A stretch of DNA of 64,000 nucleotides from Aureisphaera sp963669405 (GTDB taxonomy: Bacteria; Bacteroidota; Bacteroidia; Flavobacteriales; Flavobacteriaceae), in NCBI GenBank assembly GCA_963669405.2, contig CAXXHF010000002.1, positions 1-64,000 of the forward strand, read 5' to 3'. Below the pieces are notes generated by a model. That model had not been told where the DNA came from. It saw only the letters and a list, made by a program, of their open reading frames with translations, and ran no database searches. Shown here piece by piece: positions 37,129 to 46,083 of the stretch (position 1 is the first letter of the stretch; every line of letters begins with the position of its first letter). The position numbers and the translations under genes are program-made.

Positions 37129-38470
37129 TAAAAGTATAGAAATACTCAAGTCCAGCACCAAAGGAAGTATCAATACCATCACCACTATCCAACCCAGTAA
37201 ATATCCTGAAACTTCCGTATTTGTCCATTGCATAAGTAACTGACAGGTAATTATGCCATAGACTTATTTCTGGGATGGGATTGTTATACGTACCAAGATG
37301 CGATGCGTATGAAGTCTTGAAAACCCATGAAAACTTATGGATATCTCCTTGAATTCCAAAATGGTGAGTTTTGGTTCGATTGCTTATAATAGGTGATGTG
37401 GCGCTGGTAATTTCAACAACAGGGTCAATTAATATAAATGGAAGACCTATAATTCTACGCTCATAGCTCCATCCACTACGGTATATAGTGTTACTAAAAT
37501 AATTATCAGATCCAGCCAATTGATTTCCTACTCCTTGATCATTTGTATGAATGTATTCATATAAAACTCCAGAAATGAAACGCTTATTAGTGGATTGGTA
37601 ATGTACTCCCCAAACTCCATCTGGAAAATTGGCAAATCTTGTACCAGAACCATCTTCAAAAAGATGCTCATGCCATACAGAGAAATCTCCAATATCGGTT
37701 TTAAAAAAATATTCTAAAAAATAACTGCCAAGATGGTTTCCAACGGCATTCTGAATTTCTCCGTCGGTATTAGTTTCTGCAGCTTGCTTGGCAATAAATA
37801 CATCCAAAAAAGCATTGAAATCATTAGGTAGGCCACCAAAATCTGCTGAAGTTCCCGCCCATTGCGCAAAATGTTGAATACGAGCAGTTAATACACTTTG
37901 ATTATTAAATGCTGCTATTAATCCTAGGCGCTTATAATGTACTCTTACATCATCTACATAACGATCGTCATAAAGCTGATAATGGCCTATTCCCCAATCC
38001 AAGGAAAAATTTTTAAAGAGTGTGAAGGGTTCATTGGCTTCCAATAATACACCCGGAAGTGGTCTTGCATTACCAGAGTACAAAATGTTCTTGTTAGTTG
38101 CCGATAGCCCCATTACTTGCTCTTCAATAATTTTTGATCCTACGGTAGCTTTAAGCCACTTGTTTTTAAAATTGACATATAAGTCACGGCGTTGCATTTC
38201 ATCAAGAACCTCATTTCTATAAAAAAGTGACCCTCTTGCTTCAATAGACGCATTATCTGAAAGAGCATATGTTCCAGATACACTGCCAAATCCAGAGAAA
38301 CTAGTTTCTCCATCAAATTGTCCATGCGTGTTTCTATGAAACCAAAATGGAGTTACATCTTCATTAGAAAATTGTCCAGTTAATGAAACTTCTCCCTCCC
38401 AGATAATGTCTTGCGCTGTTGTTGAATAGCCTACAAGAATGAGAAATATTAGGCAGGTTCTTTTTATCAT
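37124..38470 (-). CDS. Capsule assembly Wzi family outer-membrane protein
   Basis: A 448-residue outer-membrane barrel protein with signal peptide (about residues 1-19). It matches the Wzi family, which in E. coli binds capsule polysaccharide at the surface. Seen: FWFHRNTHGQ, RRDLYVNFKNKWLKATVGSK, a long run of aromatic alternating strands, and a C-terminal FYTFK. It is the last gene of the exopolysaccharide locus, 20 bases after the Wzc gene, and so probably retains the exported polymer on the cell. Confidence 0.86.
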   Translation of the reverse strand: MIKRTCLIFLILVGYSTTAQDIIWEGEVSLTGQFSNEDVTPFWFHRNTHGQFDGETSFSGFGSVSGTYALSDNASIEARGSLFYRNEVLDEMQRRDLYVNFKNKWLKATVGSKIIEEQVMGLSATNKNILYSGNARPLPGVLLEANEPFTLFKNFSLDWGIGHYQLYDDRYVDDVRVHYKRLGLIAAFNNQSVLTARIQHFAQWAGTSADFGGLPNDFNAFLDVFIAKQAAETNTDGEIQNAVGNHLGSYFLEYFFKTDIGDFSVWHEHLFEDGSGTRFANFPDGVWGVHYQSTNKRFISGVLYEYIHTNDQGVGNQLAGSDNYFSNTIYRSGWSYERRIIGLPFILIDPVVEITSATSPIISNRTKTHHFGIQGDIHKFSWVFKTSYASHLGTYNNPIPEISLWHNYLSVTYAMDKYGSFRIFTGLDSGDGIDTSFGAGLEYFYTFK

Positions 38471-38490
38471 GGAGATGTATTTATGGTTGG

Positions 38491-40869
38491 TTACCTACCA
38501 AAAATTCGCTGTTTCAAACTTTTGGTTTCTTCATTATAGCTATATCCATATTTATTGCCATAACCGAAGTTGGAAAGCGATACATTGTTTATCACCGTAG
38601 CGACATTGGTTAATCTACCATCTGCAATAGCATCACTTGGGAATTCCAATAGTCGCTTTTGGGTATAGTTTGCTCTGACCACATAGAGTGTTACATCTGC
38701 CATTTTATTGATGATAATAGTATCGGTAACTAGCATAGACGGTGCCGTATCAACTACCACAAAGTCGTATAAATCACGGATTTCATCAAAAAAATCATGG
38801 GTTCGTTGACTCATCAAAAGTTCGGCAGGATTTGGTGGAATAATACCCGACAATACAATACAAAGATTTTCATTGTAGATGCTTTTAGCTGCTAAATCAT
38901 TAACCGTTAGGCTTTCATCCAAAATATATTCTGTAAGTCCTTTCCTTTTCTGTGATTCCTTAGCCAGATAACGTTGCAATTGTGGGTTTCGAATATCAGC
39001 ACCCACCAAGGCAACTTTCTTTCCAGTAAGTGCTAGCGTCAAAGCTAAATTAAATGCTACAAACGTCTTTCCTTCTCCCTTTATCGTAGAGGTAACAAAC
39101 ACCGTATTGGCTTTTTTACTTTTTTCTAATTTATTGATAAACAAGTACTGTAAATTGGTTCTCAATATCCTAAAGGATTCTGCTAAAATACTTCTATCAT
39201 TAAGCTGAATTAATTGCTCTTCTCCTTTTCGCAATTTTGGAATTTCTCCTATTAAACTTATAGCAGGAAGTTTTTGTTCAATATCTATTCTATTAAGAAC
39301 CTTATTGTTTAATAATGATCTTCCGTAGATTATTAAAAATGGTAGTAAAACCCCTAAGATCATTGCTCCTAAATAAATAATTAGTTTGTTTGGAGATACA
39401 GGTACATTACTACTAAAAGCTTTATCTACAATTTTGGCTTTAGGTGCTGTTACAGCCAAAGAAATAGAGGCTTCCTCTCTCTGTTGCAATAAGAATAGAT
39501 ATAATTGCTCTTTTATGGTTTGTTGGCGTTCAATGCCTCGGTATACCTTTTCTTTGGTAGGTACTGTTGACAGTTTAGAATTAAGTATAGACTCTTGAAA
39601 ATTCAGGTCTCGCAATGAAATTTTTAAACTATTGGTAGTATTCTTAAGACCTTCTAAGATATTAGAACGTATTTCGTCAATTTGTCCATTTACATTAACC
39701 ACAACTGGGTTCTTTGCAGTAGAAGTCTTCAATAGTTTATTTCGTTGAAGAATTAACTGATTGTAATTGTTCACCGATTCATTGATATCACTACTCTCCA
39801 AACCTATGTTGGAAGGCAATAGATCATTATTGGAAGATTTTTCCATATAATCGATCATGGTATTGGCCAGCTCTAATTGTGTATTTACATTGAATTGACT
39901 CTTTTCGAACTCACTGGCACTTTCTAAAATAAGCTGTGCTTCGGCTTCAATATTGGTAAGCCTATTACTGCTCTTAAACTGTTCTTTGTTTCTTTCTACA
40001 GAATCTAATTCTCGGGTAATGATCTCTAAACGGGAGTCTATAAAATCTGATGTTTTTTTTGCTACCTGTCCTCTGTCCAGGATTGCGTCTTTGTTGTATT
40101 GAAAAATAAGTTCATTAATAAAATCATCTGCCTTTGCTGCTACGGGTGATACCATAGTAATGGAAACCACATTACTATTTTTAATATCATTGATCACTTT
40201 TACGCGCTGTTGGTATGAATTTGCAATTTTATCAACATCTCTATACGTTACCGAAATTGATTTCCCAATATATTTGTGGAACAAACCGATGTTATCCATA
40301 TTAGGTAATACCGTAATGTCTCCAAAAGGTAATGGTACTTTTTCTCCAAAATTTGGTTTCAATTGTATGGATTTTGACTCGTTCTCTAGTTGATATTGTG
40401 TTTCTGAAATAATCTCAAAATATAGCTTGGGAATACTAACAGCAGAAAGACTATCCTTAAAACTAAGGTATTGAATCACAAATGGTTTATATTCATAAAG
40501 TTCTGATGTTTTTATGGTACCAATAGAACTATAGGTAACATTAAGGTCCAGATTTTGAATTACCTCTCGAATAATACGTTTGGACCTGAAAATTGCCAAT
40601 TCATTTTCTATTTTATTATTTCCAAAACGTCGCAACGCGCCACCTAGGTCTGAAAAAGCAGCTAATTCAGGAGATGCTGCACTCTTTTCATCTTTTATAA
40701 TTACTGTAGCTTTACTGGAATAGAAATTGGTAGCATAGCGTAAATAGATAAAAGCTCCAGCTATAGCCAACATAAAACAAATAATAAACCAGTACCAATG
40801 GCGTGTATACGGTTCTATAATCTCACGCAAAGAATAATCTTTATGGTCTACGGGGTTTATATCCTTCAT
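38491..40869 (-). CDS. Polysaccharide co-polymerase and tyrosine autokinase (Wzc-like)
   Basis: A 792-residue inner-membrane protein that controls chain length and export of exopolysaccharide. N-terminal Wzz domain with membrane helix (about residues 30-48), a long periplasmic coiled-coil region (about 240-430), a second helix (about 495-515), then a cytoplasmic BY-kinase domain: Walker A STIKGEGKT (about 597-605), ALVGADIRNP and Walker B FVVVDTAPS. The C-terminal tail has several tyrosines (NFGYGNKYGYSY) that would be autophosphorylated. It follows the Wza gene by four bases. Confidence 0.93.
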   Translation of the reverse strand: MKDINPVDHKDYSLREIIEPYTRHWYWFIICFMLAIAGAFIYLRYATNFYSSKATVIIKDEKSAASPELAAFSDLGGALRRFGNNKIENELAIFRSKRIIREVIQNLDLNVTYSSIGTIKTSELYEYKPFVIQYLSFKDSLSAVSIPKLYFEIISETQYQLENESKSIQLKPNFGEKVPLPFGDITVLPNMDNIGLFHKYIGKSISVTYRDVDKIANSYQQRVKVINDIKNSNVVSITMVSPVAAKADDFINELIFQYNKDAILDRGQVAKKTSDFIDSRLEIITRELDSVERNKEQFKSSNRLTNIEAEAQLILESASEFEKSQFNVNTQLELANTMIDYMEKSSNNDLLPSNIGLESSDINESVNNYNQLILQRNKLLKTSTAKNPVVVNVNGQIDEIRSNILEGLKNTTNSLKISLRDLNFQESILNSKLSTVPTKEKVYRGIERQQTIKEQLYLFLLQQREEASISLAVTAPKAKIVDKAFSSNVPVSPNKLIIYLGAMILGVLLPFLIIYGRSLLNNKVLNRIDIEQKLPAISLIGEIPKLRKGEEQLIQLNDRSILAESFRILRTNLQYLFINKLEKSKKANTVFVTSTIKGEGKTFVAFNLALTLALTGKKVALVGADIRNPQLQRYLAKESQKRKGLTEYILDESLTVNDLAAKSIYNENLCIVLSGIIPPNPAELLMSQRTHDFFDEIRDLYDFVVVDTAPSMLVTDTIIINKMADVTLYVVRANYTQKRLLEFPSDAIADGRLTNVATVINNVSLSNFGYGNKYGYSYNEETKSLKQRIFGR

Positions 40870-40873
40870 CGTA

Positions 40874-41638
40874 CTATCTGGTTAATAAGATTACACTAGT
40901 CAGTATCACTGTAAACAAGGACAATAACGCTGGAACGTCTGGAATAAAGCCAGATTCCTTAACTCCCTTCAATGATGGCTGTACATATATAACATCATTT
41001 TGTTTCAGGAAATAATAGGGGCTTGAAAAAAAGTCGGATTTGGTAATATCAATTTTGGTAACCTTCTGTTTTCCATTCTCCTCACGGACAATCATAATAT
41101 CATCTCTTCTACCATTTTTAGATAAATCTCCAGCTAACCCCAGTGCTTGCGGAAGTGTAACACGTTCATCCTGAATAGTAAAAACTCCAGGATTATTTAC
41201 TTCGCCCAAGACAGTTACTTTAAAATTCATAATACGAACATCTACAACGACATCTGTAATGTATTCAGATAATTTCTCTTTTAAAATAGCCTTAACTTCT
41301 CCCCGCGTTTTACCACTTACTTTGATATCACCCAAAACCGGAAAACTTACGTTTCCATCAGAGTTTACCAAATAACCTTGTAATCCAGGATTACTATTAT
41401 TTATACTATTTTCCTGTCCTGTATTCCGCATAAACGGTTGTAAGACTTCTCCATTCATTGAAGACAATGAAACATGAAGTATATCATTGTTTTCAATGAC
41501 AGGTTCAAATTTTTGCTGTGAAGTTGCATTGTTCAACGATTCAATATCCTGAAAATAGAGTATTTCTTTTTTAGTTGCGCACGATGTTACCAAAAACGAA
41601 ATCGTCAAAAAATAAAATAGGTGTTTCATATACCGCAT
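40874..41638 (-). CDS. Polysaccharide export lipoprotein (Wza-like)
   Basis: A 254-residue outer-membrane export channel subunit. Lipobox VTSC (cysteine 20 from ATG 41638; cysteine 17 if the ATG at 41629 is used). Poly_export domain (about residues 50-130, VSLSSMNGEVLQPF, GYLVNSDGNVSFPVLGDIKVSGKT), then an SLBB domain (about 138-190, VTVLGEVNNPGVFTI) and a C-terminal hydrophobic helix (LLSLFTVILTSVILL) that would cross the outer membrane. It precedes the Wzc gene by four bases. Confidence 0.93.
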   Translation of the reverse strand: MRYMKHLFYFLTISFLVTSCATKKEILYFQDIESLNNATSQQKFEPVIENNDILHVSLSSMNGEVLQPFMRNTGQENSINNSNPGLQGYLVNSDGNVSFPVLGDIKVSGKTRGEVKAILKEKLSEYITDVVVDVRIMNFKVTVLGEVNNPGVFTIQDERVTLPQALGLAGDLSKNGRRDDIMIVREENGKQKVTKIDITKSDFFSSPYYFLKQNDVIYVQPSLKGVKESGFIPDVPALLSLFTVILTSVILLTR

Positions 41639-41647
41639 ATTGCGTAC

Positions 41648-41655
41648 AAATATAA
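41648..41655 (-). promoter_or_regulatory. Candidate -7 element of the wza-wzc-wzi genes
   Basis: On the minus strand TATATTTG matches TAnnTTTG, 9 bases before ATG 41638. The nearest TTG upstream (41683-41681) is 25 bp away. It may let the export genes be transcribed apart from the upstream genes. Confidence 0.4.
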
Positions 41656-41686
41656 GTTTTTATAAAAATTGGGGAATTTCAATCAA

Positions 41687-43654
41687 CTATGTTGTTTCAA
41701 GGTTCTCTTTTTGTGGTTTAGGGCCGTCCAATTCTTCAAAATGAGAATTCTCACTCTTGAACTCTGGAACCAACTCCTTCAACAATTTTACTACCTTTTC
41801 ATCTTTATGACGAGTGGCCGTTTTTATGATTTCCTTGACTTTTTTCTTAATGATAGGAAACTCTCCTGCAGCTACCTTAGAAACCATGATTTTGGGATGA
41901 TGTGTAGGTAAGGTAGTTGAAGCATCACTCAAAAGTTCTTCATATAGTTTTTCACCCGGCCTTAATCCTACTATCTGAATATCGATGTCTTCATAAGGCT
42001 CCAAGCCCGAAAGACGAATCATTCGTTCTGCTAAGTCTAAAATTCGAACAGGCTTCCCCATATCGAACACATAAATTTCGCCTCCCTTGCCCATAGTCCC
42101 AGCCTGTAAAACCAACTGACAAGCCTCTGGGATGGTCATAAAATAACGGATGATTTCCCTGTGTGTTACTGTAACAGGACCGCCTTGCATGATTTGCTTC
42201 CTGAAATGCGGAATGACAGATCCACTGGATCCCAAAACATTTCCAAAACGGGTAGTAATAAAACGGGTGTAAACTCCCTTTTCATTTTGAAGGGATTGTA
42301 CGTACATTTCTGCCGCTCTTTTAGACGCCCCCATAACATTGGTAGGGTTTACTGCCTTATCTGTAGAAACCATTACAAATTTTTCGATATCATAGTTAAT
42401 GGCTAAAATGGAGATATTTACAGTCCCCAAGATATTAACATAGATGGCTTCGTGTGGATTTCTTTCTATGAGTGGAACATGTTTGTAAGCAGCGGCATGA
42501 TAGATCATATCAAAATCATACTTTTTAAACATCAATTCCATGCGGTACATATTACTAATATCCGCCAATTCTGTAATGAAATTGAGTTTTGAGTGATTTT
42601 TATACAGGTACAATTCCAATTCGTGTAATGCAGATTCTGCCTGATCCAAAATAACAATTAGTTCTGGATGAAACTTAGCCAACTGTCTAACGATTTCACT
42701 ACCTATAGATCCTGCCCCACCAGTAACTAAAATAGTTTTTCCAAGAACATCTTTTTTAATAAGATTATCATCAATAATTATAGGTTCTCTTTCTAATAAA
42801 TCCTCTATTTGAATAGGTTTGATTTGGTTCTTGATATCAGCTTTTGTGTGCCAGGTTTCCATAGAAGGAACATTGAACACCTCAATATTTTCTGAAATAC
42901 AATCCTCTACAATCTCATTCTTCAACTTACCTGAAAGTGATTCATGTACTATTAAAACCCCTTCTATGTTAAGATCTTTCAGTGCTTTAGTTAAAGATCC
43001 TTTCACAGGAATTATTGGTTTCCCAGCAATTTTATATTTTTTCGACTCAAAGCTTCTAGTCACAAACCCAACAAGATCAAAAGGCAAGTTAGATTCATTG
43101 GTAATTGCATTTCCTAAAGAAATAGTCTGATCATCTACTCCTATAATAACAATCCTCTTCTTATGGTTACCAGTGGCGGCTTTTTTTAAAAACTGATAAC
43201 TTTCTTTTACTACCAATCTAAAAAGTAGCATCATAGAAAAAGACAACAACATATAGGTAAACAGGAAAGTAGTTAAGAAGACTTTCTGTGAAGTTATCAA
43301 GGCAAAAATGGTATTAAACAAAAAGACAGTAGCTGCTGTTAGTATACTGGAAAAAGCCAACTTCTTTAAATCGGTAAATGTAGAATGCCTTATAATTCCT
43401 GCATAGGTACGGAACACAAAAAAGAAAAAAAGGTTTATACAAAGAATTATGGCAAATTGGGCAGGAAGCGAAACTACTTTATGGAACTGTATTGGAGTTT
43501 CCTTAAGAATTAGGTAAACCAAGGCCAGAGAAAAAAGCAATAAAAAGGTATCTATAACAAAAACAGTCCATCTAGGCAGATACCGCTGGTCTAGTAGTTT
43601 CAGTTTGTTATCTCCATCATAAAGCTGACTTAATAAAAAAGCGCTTCTTTTCAC
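41687..43654 (-). CDS. UDP-sugar 4,6-dehydratase (PglF/CapD/WbpM-like)
   Basis: A membrane-bound nucleotide-sugar dehydratase of the CapD/WbpM/PglF family, which converts UDP-GlcNAc to its 4-keto-6-deoxy form. About four N-terminal membrane helices (residues 25-125), a CoA-binding-like domain, then a Rossmann domain: VTGGAGSIGSEIVRQL (near residue 311), STDKAVNPTNVMGASKRAAEM. The usual catalytic Tyr is Met here (NVMGASK), as in the membrane-type family. The start is uncertain: a GTG at 43654 gives 655 residues; a TTG at 43672 gives 661 but nearly abuts a -7 promoter motif. It follows the aminotransferase gene. Confidence 0.9.
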   Translation of the reverse strand: MKRSAFLLSQLYDGDNKLKLLDQRYLPRWTVFVIDTFLLLFSLALVYLILKETPIQFHKVVSLPAQFAIILCINLFFFFVFRTYAGIIRHSTFTDLKKLAFSSILTAATVFLFNTIFALITSQKVFLTTFLFTYMLLSFSMMLLFRLVVKESYQFLKKAATGNHKKRIVIIGVDDQTISLGNAITNESNLPFDLVGFVTRSFESKKYKIAGKPIIPVKGSLTKALKDLNIEGVLIVHESLSGKLKNEIVEDCISENIEVFNVPSMETWHTKADIKNQIKPIQIEDLLEREPIIIDDNLIKKDVLGKTILVTGGAGSIGSEIVRQLAKFHPELIVILDQAESALHELELYLYKNHSKLNFITELADISNMYRMELMFKKYDFDMIYHAAAYKHVPLIERNPHEAIYVNILGTVNISILAINYDIEKFVMVSTDKAVNPTNVMGASKRAAEMYVQSLQNEKGVYTRFITTRFGNVLGSSGSVIPHFRKQIMQGGPVTVTHREIIRYFMTIPEACQLVLQAGTMGKGGEIYVFDMGKPVRILDLAERMIRLSGLEPYEDIDIQIVGLRPGEKLYEELLSDASTTLPTHHPKIMVSKVAAGEFPIIKKKVKEIIKTATRHKDEKVVKLLKELVPEFKSENSHFEELDGPKPQKENLETT

Positions 43655-43673
43655 GTCAATAAGATTAGGCAAA

Positions 43674-43681
43674 CAAATATA
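43674..43681 (-). promoter_or_regulatory. Candidate -7 element of the dehydratase gene
   Basis: On the minus strand TATATTTG (TAnnTTTG) lies 19 bases before GTG 43654 and directly against the TTG at 43672. No TTG -33 partner is visible at normal spacing. Confidence 0.35.
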
Positions 43682-43689
43682 GTTATAAT

Positions 43690-44817
43690 CTACAGGAGTC
43701 CTTCTATTACTATGTTAATCCTTTGTTTTTGTTTTGTTGTTAGATTAGATCCTGACGGTAAACAAAGTCCTTTTTTAAATAAATTTTCAGAAACTTCAGA
43801 ACCATAGAAAGGGTAATTCTTAAAAACGGGTTGTAAATGCATGGGTTTCCATAAAGGTCTTGACTCAATATTGTCCTTTTCTAATGCTAAACGAAGTTCT
43901 TCAGGTGTAAAACCAGCTTTCTCATGAATAGTGATACAACTTAACCAATGATTGGAAACAATATCATTGCTTTTTTCAGAAAAAACAGTGACTCCTTCCG
44001 CTTTGCTAAAAATAGTAGTGTAAAATGAATGGTTCTCCCTTCTCAATTGCACATGATCTTCTAGAACTTCCATTTGCCCCCTGCCTATCCCTGCACAAAT
44101 ATTACTAAGTCTATAATTGTATCCTATCTCACTATGCTCATAATGAGGGGCATTATCTCTTGCCTGGGTAGCGAGAAATACCGTGCGTTGTTTTACATTG
44201 GGATCTTTGGTAACCAGAGCTCCTCCTCCAGAAGTGGTAATGATCTTATTACCATTAAAAGACAATATGGATATATCTCCAAAACTACCGCAAGGCTTTC
44301 CTCTGTAATAACTCCCCAAAGCTTCTGCACTGTCTTCAATTAAAGGAATATCATATTTGCTAGCTATCGCCTTAATCTCCGCAACCTTAAAAGGCATCCC
44401 ATATAAATGGACTGCTATGATTGCTTTAGGTTTTATCCCTTTTGCTAAACGATCTTTTATAGCCCTTTCCAACTCATTGGGGCACATATTCCAAGTTTCG
44501 GATTCACTATCTACAAAGACTGGTGTTGCGCCTTGATATACTATAGGATTGGCGGAAGCACTAAAAGTCATACTCTGACAGATCACTTCATCTCCTTTTT
44601 GAACTCCAACTTCAATAAGTGCTAGATGAATGGCGGCGGTCCCAGAACTCAATGCTGCTACATGATATCCTACTCCCAAAAAGTCTTCCAAAGCTGTTTC
44701 AAAAGCATTTACATTAGGCCCCAAAGGTGCAATCCAATTAGTTTGAAAAGCTTCTTCTACGTAGCTTTGCTCGGTTCCTCCCATATGAGGTGAAGAAAGG
44801 TAAATTCTACTCTTCAT
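43690..44817 (-). CDS. DegT/DnrJ/EryC1/StrS aminotransferase (PglE-like)
   Basis: A 375-residue PLP enzyme of nucleotide-sugar synthesis. The N-terminus IYLSSPHMGGTEQSYVEEAFQTNWIAPLGPNV, ALSSGTAAIHLAL, EDSAEALGSYYRGKPCG and the PLP lysine in SFNGNKIITTSGGG are all typical. In a setting with PglC-, PglD- and PglF-like neighbours it most likely transfers an amino group to C4 of the 4-keto sugar, the PglE step of bacillosamine synthesis. It lies next to the acetyltransferase gene with no gap. Confidence 0.9.
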   Translation of the reverse strand: MKSRIYLSSPHMGGTEQSYVEEAFQTNWIAPLGPNVNAFETALEDFLGVGYHVAALSSGTAAIHLALIEVGVQKGDEVICQSMTFSASANPIVYQGATPVFVDSESETWNMCPNELERAIKDRLAKGIKPKAIIAVHLYGMPFKVAEIKAIASKYDIPLIEDSAEALGSYYRGKPCGSFGDISILSFNGNKIITTSGGGALVTKDPNVKQRTVFLATQARDNAPHYEHSEIGYNYRLSNICAGIGRGQMEVLEDHVQLRRENHSFYTTIFSKAEGVTVFSEKSNDIVSNHWLSCITIHEKAGFTPEELRLALEKDNIESRPLWKPMHLQPVFKNYPFYGSEVSENLFKKGLCLPSGSNLTTKQKQRINIVIEGLL

Positions 44818-45468
44818 TTATTTGATTAATTTTTTTACCGGATTGCCAACATAAATTCCTGACTCACTTATGTTTTTTACAACAACACCTCCCATACCAA
44901 TAGTTACATCATCTGTAATATTAATACCTTGTCTTACAGATGAATTACTTCCAAAATAAACCCATTTCCCGAAAGTACAAGCACCACTTATATTAACTCC
45001 GGGAGCAGTAGTTAAATATGCTCCTAAGTTACAATCATGGCCAACAGTTGTATGTAAATTTAAGTGACTGTGTTCCCCAATCACTATATCGGTGGTTAGT
45101 ATACAACCAGCAGTAATAATTGAACCATTTCCAATTTTCACCCATTGAGATTTAACTGCAGTGGGGTGAATAACTGTTTGAAAAACCGTATTCTTTGGTA
45201 AGTCTTGAACAACATTCTCTCTAATCTTAGGATTCCCTATTGCAACAGAAACTTTATAATCATTTTCGTTGAACGTTTGTGGGTCTATAACTTTAAAACC
45301 CGAGACTTCCTTTGTCTTCGAGTAAAACTCCTCAGTGTCCATAAAAAAGATTTGTTCTTTTAGATGGGGAGTATTTACTGGTAACATATCCAATATACAG
45401 CACAGTACTTCTCTTCCAAATCCGCTTGCGCCAATAATTAAAATTTTACTCTCTAATTTTTCGCTCAT
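44818..45468 (-). CDS. Sugar O/N-acetyltransferase (PglD/NeuD-like)
   Basis: A 216-residue cytoplasmic enzyme: N-terminal Rossmann-like part (KILIIGASGFGREVL, about residues 8-22) and a left-handed beta-helix (about 105-210) with hexapeptide repeats. TVGHDCNLG holds the catalytic histidine of the PglD/NeuD family. It would acetylate the 4-amino group of the UDP-sugar made by the neighbouring aminotransferase. The start overlaps the sugar-transferase stop by four bases. Confidence 0.88.
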   Translation of the reverse strand: MSEKLESKILIIGASGFGREVLCCILDMLPVNTPHLKEQIFFMDTEEFYSKTKEVSGFKVIDPQTFNENDYKVSVAIGNPKIRENVVQDLPKNTVFQTVIHPTAVKSQWVKIGNGSIITAGCILTTDIVIGEHSHLNLHTTVGHDCNLGAYLTTAPGVNISGACTFGKWVYFGSNSSVRQGINITDDVTIGMGGVVVKNISESGIYVGNPVKKLIK

Positions 45469-46076
45469 AATGATTTCCCATTAAATTTTTCTGCAGTCAC
45501 GTGACCCTGAGCACTAATATCTTTCCTCATGAATACTTTTATAAAAGTTTTAAGAAGTATCTTAAAATCCATAACAAAACTAATATTTTGTACATAAAAT
45601 ACATCCAATTCAAATTTTCGTTCCCAAGAAATAAAATTTCTTCCATTAACCTGTGCCCACCCCGTAATTCCAGGCTTAACTAAATGCCTTTTTTTTTGAA
45701 AATCATTATAGAGTGGCAAATATTCTGGTAATAGTGGTCTTGGACCTACAATGCTCATATCTCCTTTTAAAACGTTGAGCAATTGTGGAATTTCATCTAA
45801 CGATGCAGAACGAACAAATTTCCCTACTGACCTTAGCCTTTGAGCATCTGGTAGTAAATTCCCGCTCAAATCTTTAGCATTGTTCATGGTTCTAAACTTG
45901 ATAATACTAAAAATTCGTTCGTTTTTACCTGGGCGTTTTTGCAAAAAGAAGGGACTTCCCTTTAAGTGGATCGTTAAAAACAATGTTACCACAATAAATA
46001 TGGGAAATAGAATTACAAACAAGCATAGGCTAACAATAATATCAAAAAAAGGCTTTATGAATGATCTGTATACCAA
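45465..46076 (-). CDS. Initiating sugar phosphate transferase (PglC-like)
   Basis: A 203-residue monotopic or membrane-anchored phosphoglycosyl transferase that puts the first sugar-phosphate on undecaprenyl phosphate. One N-terminal hydrophobic segment (about residues 10-34), then KRPGKNERIFSIIKFRTM, RSASLDEIPQLLNVLKGDMSIVGPRPLLPEYL and KPGITGWAQVNGRNFISW. Its size equals the small PglC type without the extra WbaP helices. Next to PglD-, PglE- and PglF-like genes, it suggests that a di-N-acetylbacillosamine-type sugar starts the repeat unit. Confidence 0.93.
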   Translation of the reverse strand: MVYRSFIKPFFDIIVSLCLFVILFPIFIVVTLFLTIHLKGSPFFLQKRPGKNERIFSIIKFRTMNNAKDLSGNLLPDAQRLRSVGKFVRSASLDEIPQLLNVLKGDMSIVGPRPLLPEYLPLYNDFQKKRHLVKPGITGWAQVNGRNFISWERKFELDVFYVQNISFVMDFKILLKTFIKVFMRKDISAQGHVTAEKFNGKSL

Positions 46077-46083
46077 TGGTTAA

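Noticed and set aside
42161..43130. Plus-strand frames within the dehydratase gene
   Set aside because: Antisense shadows; the minus-strand reading holds all the family motifs.
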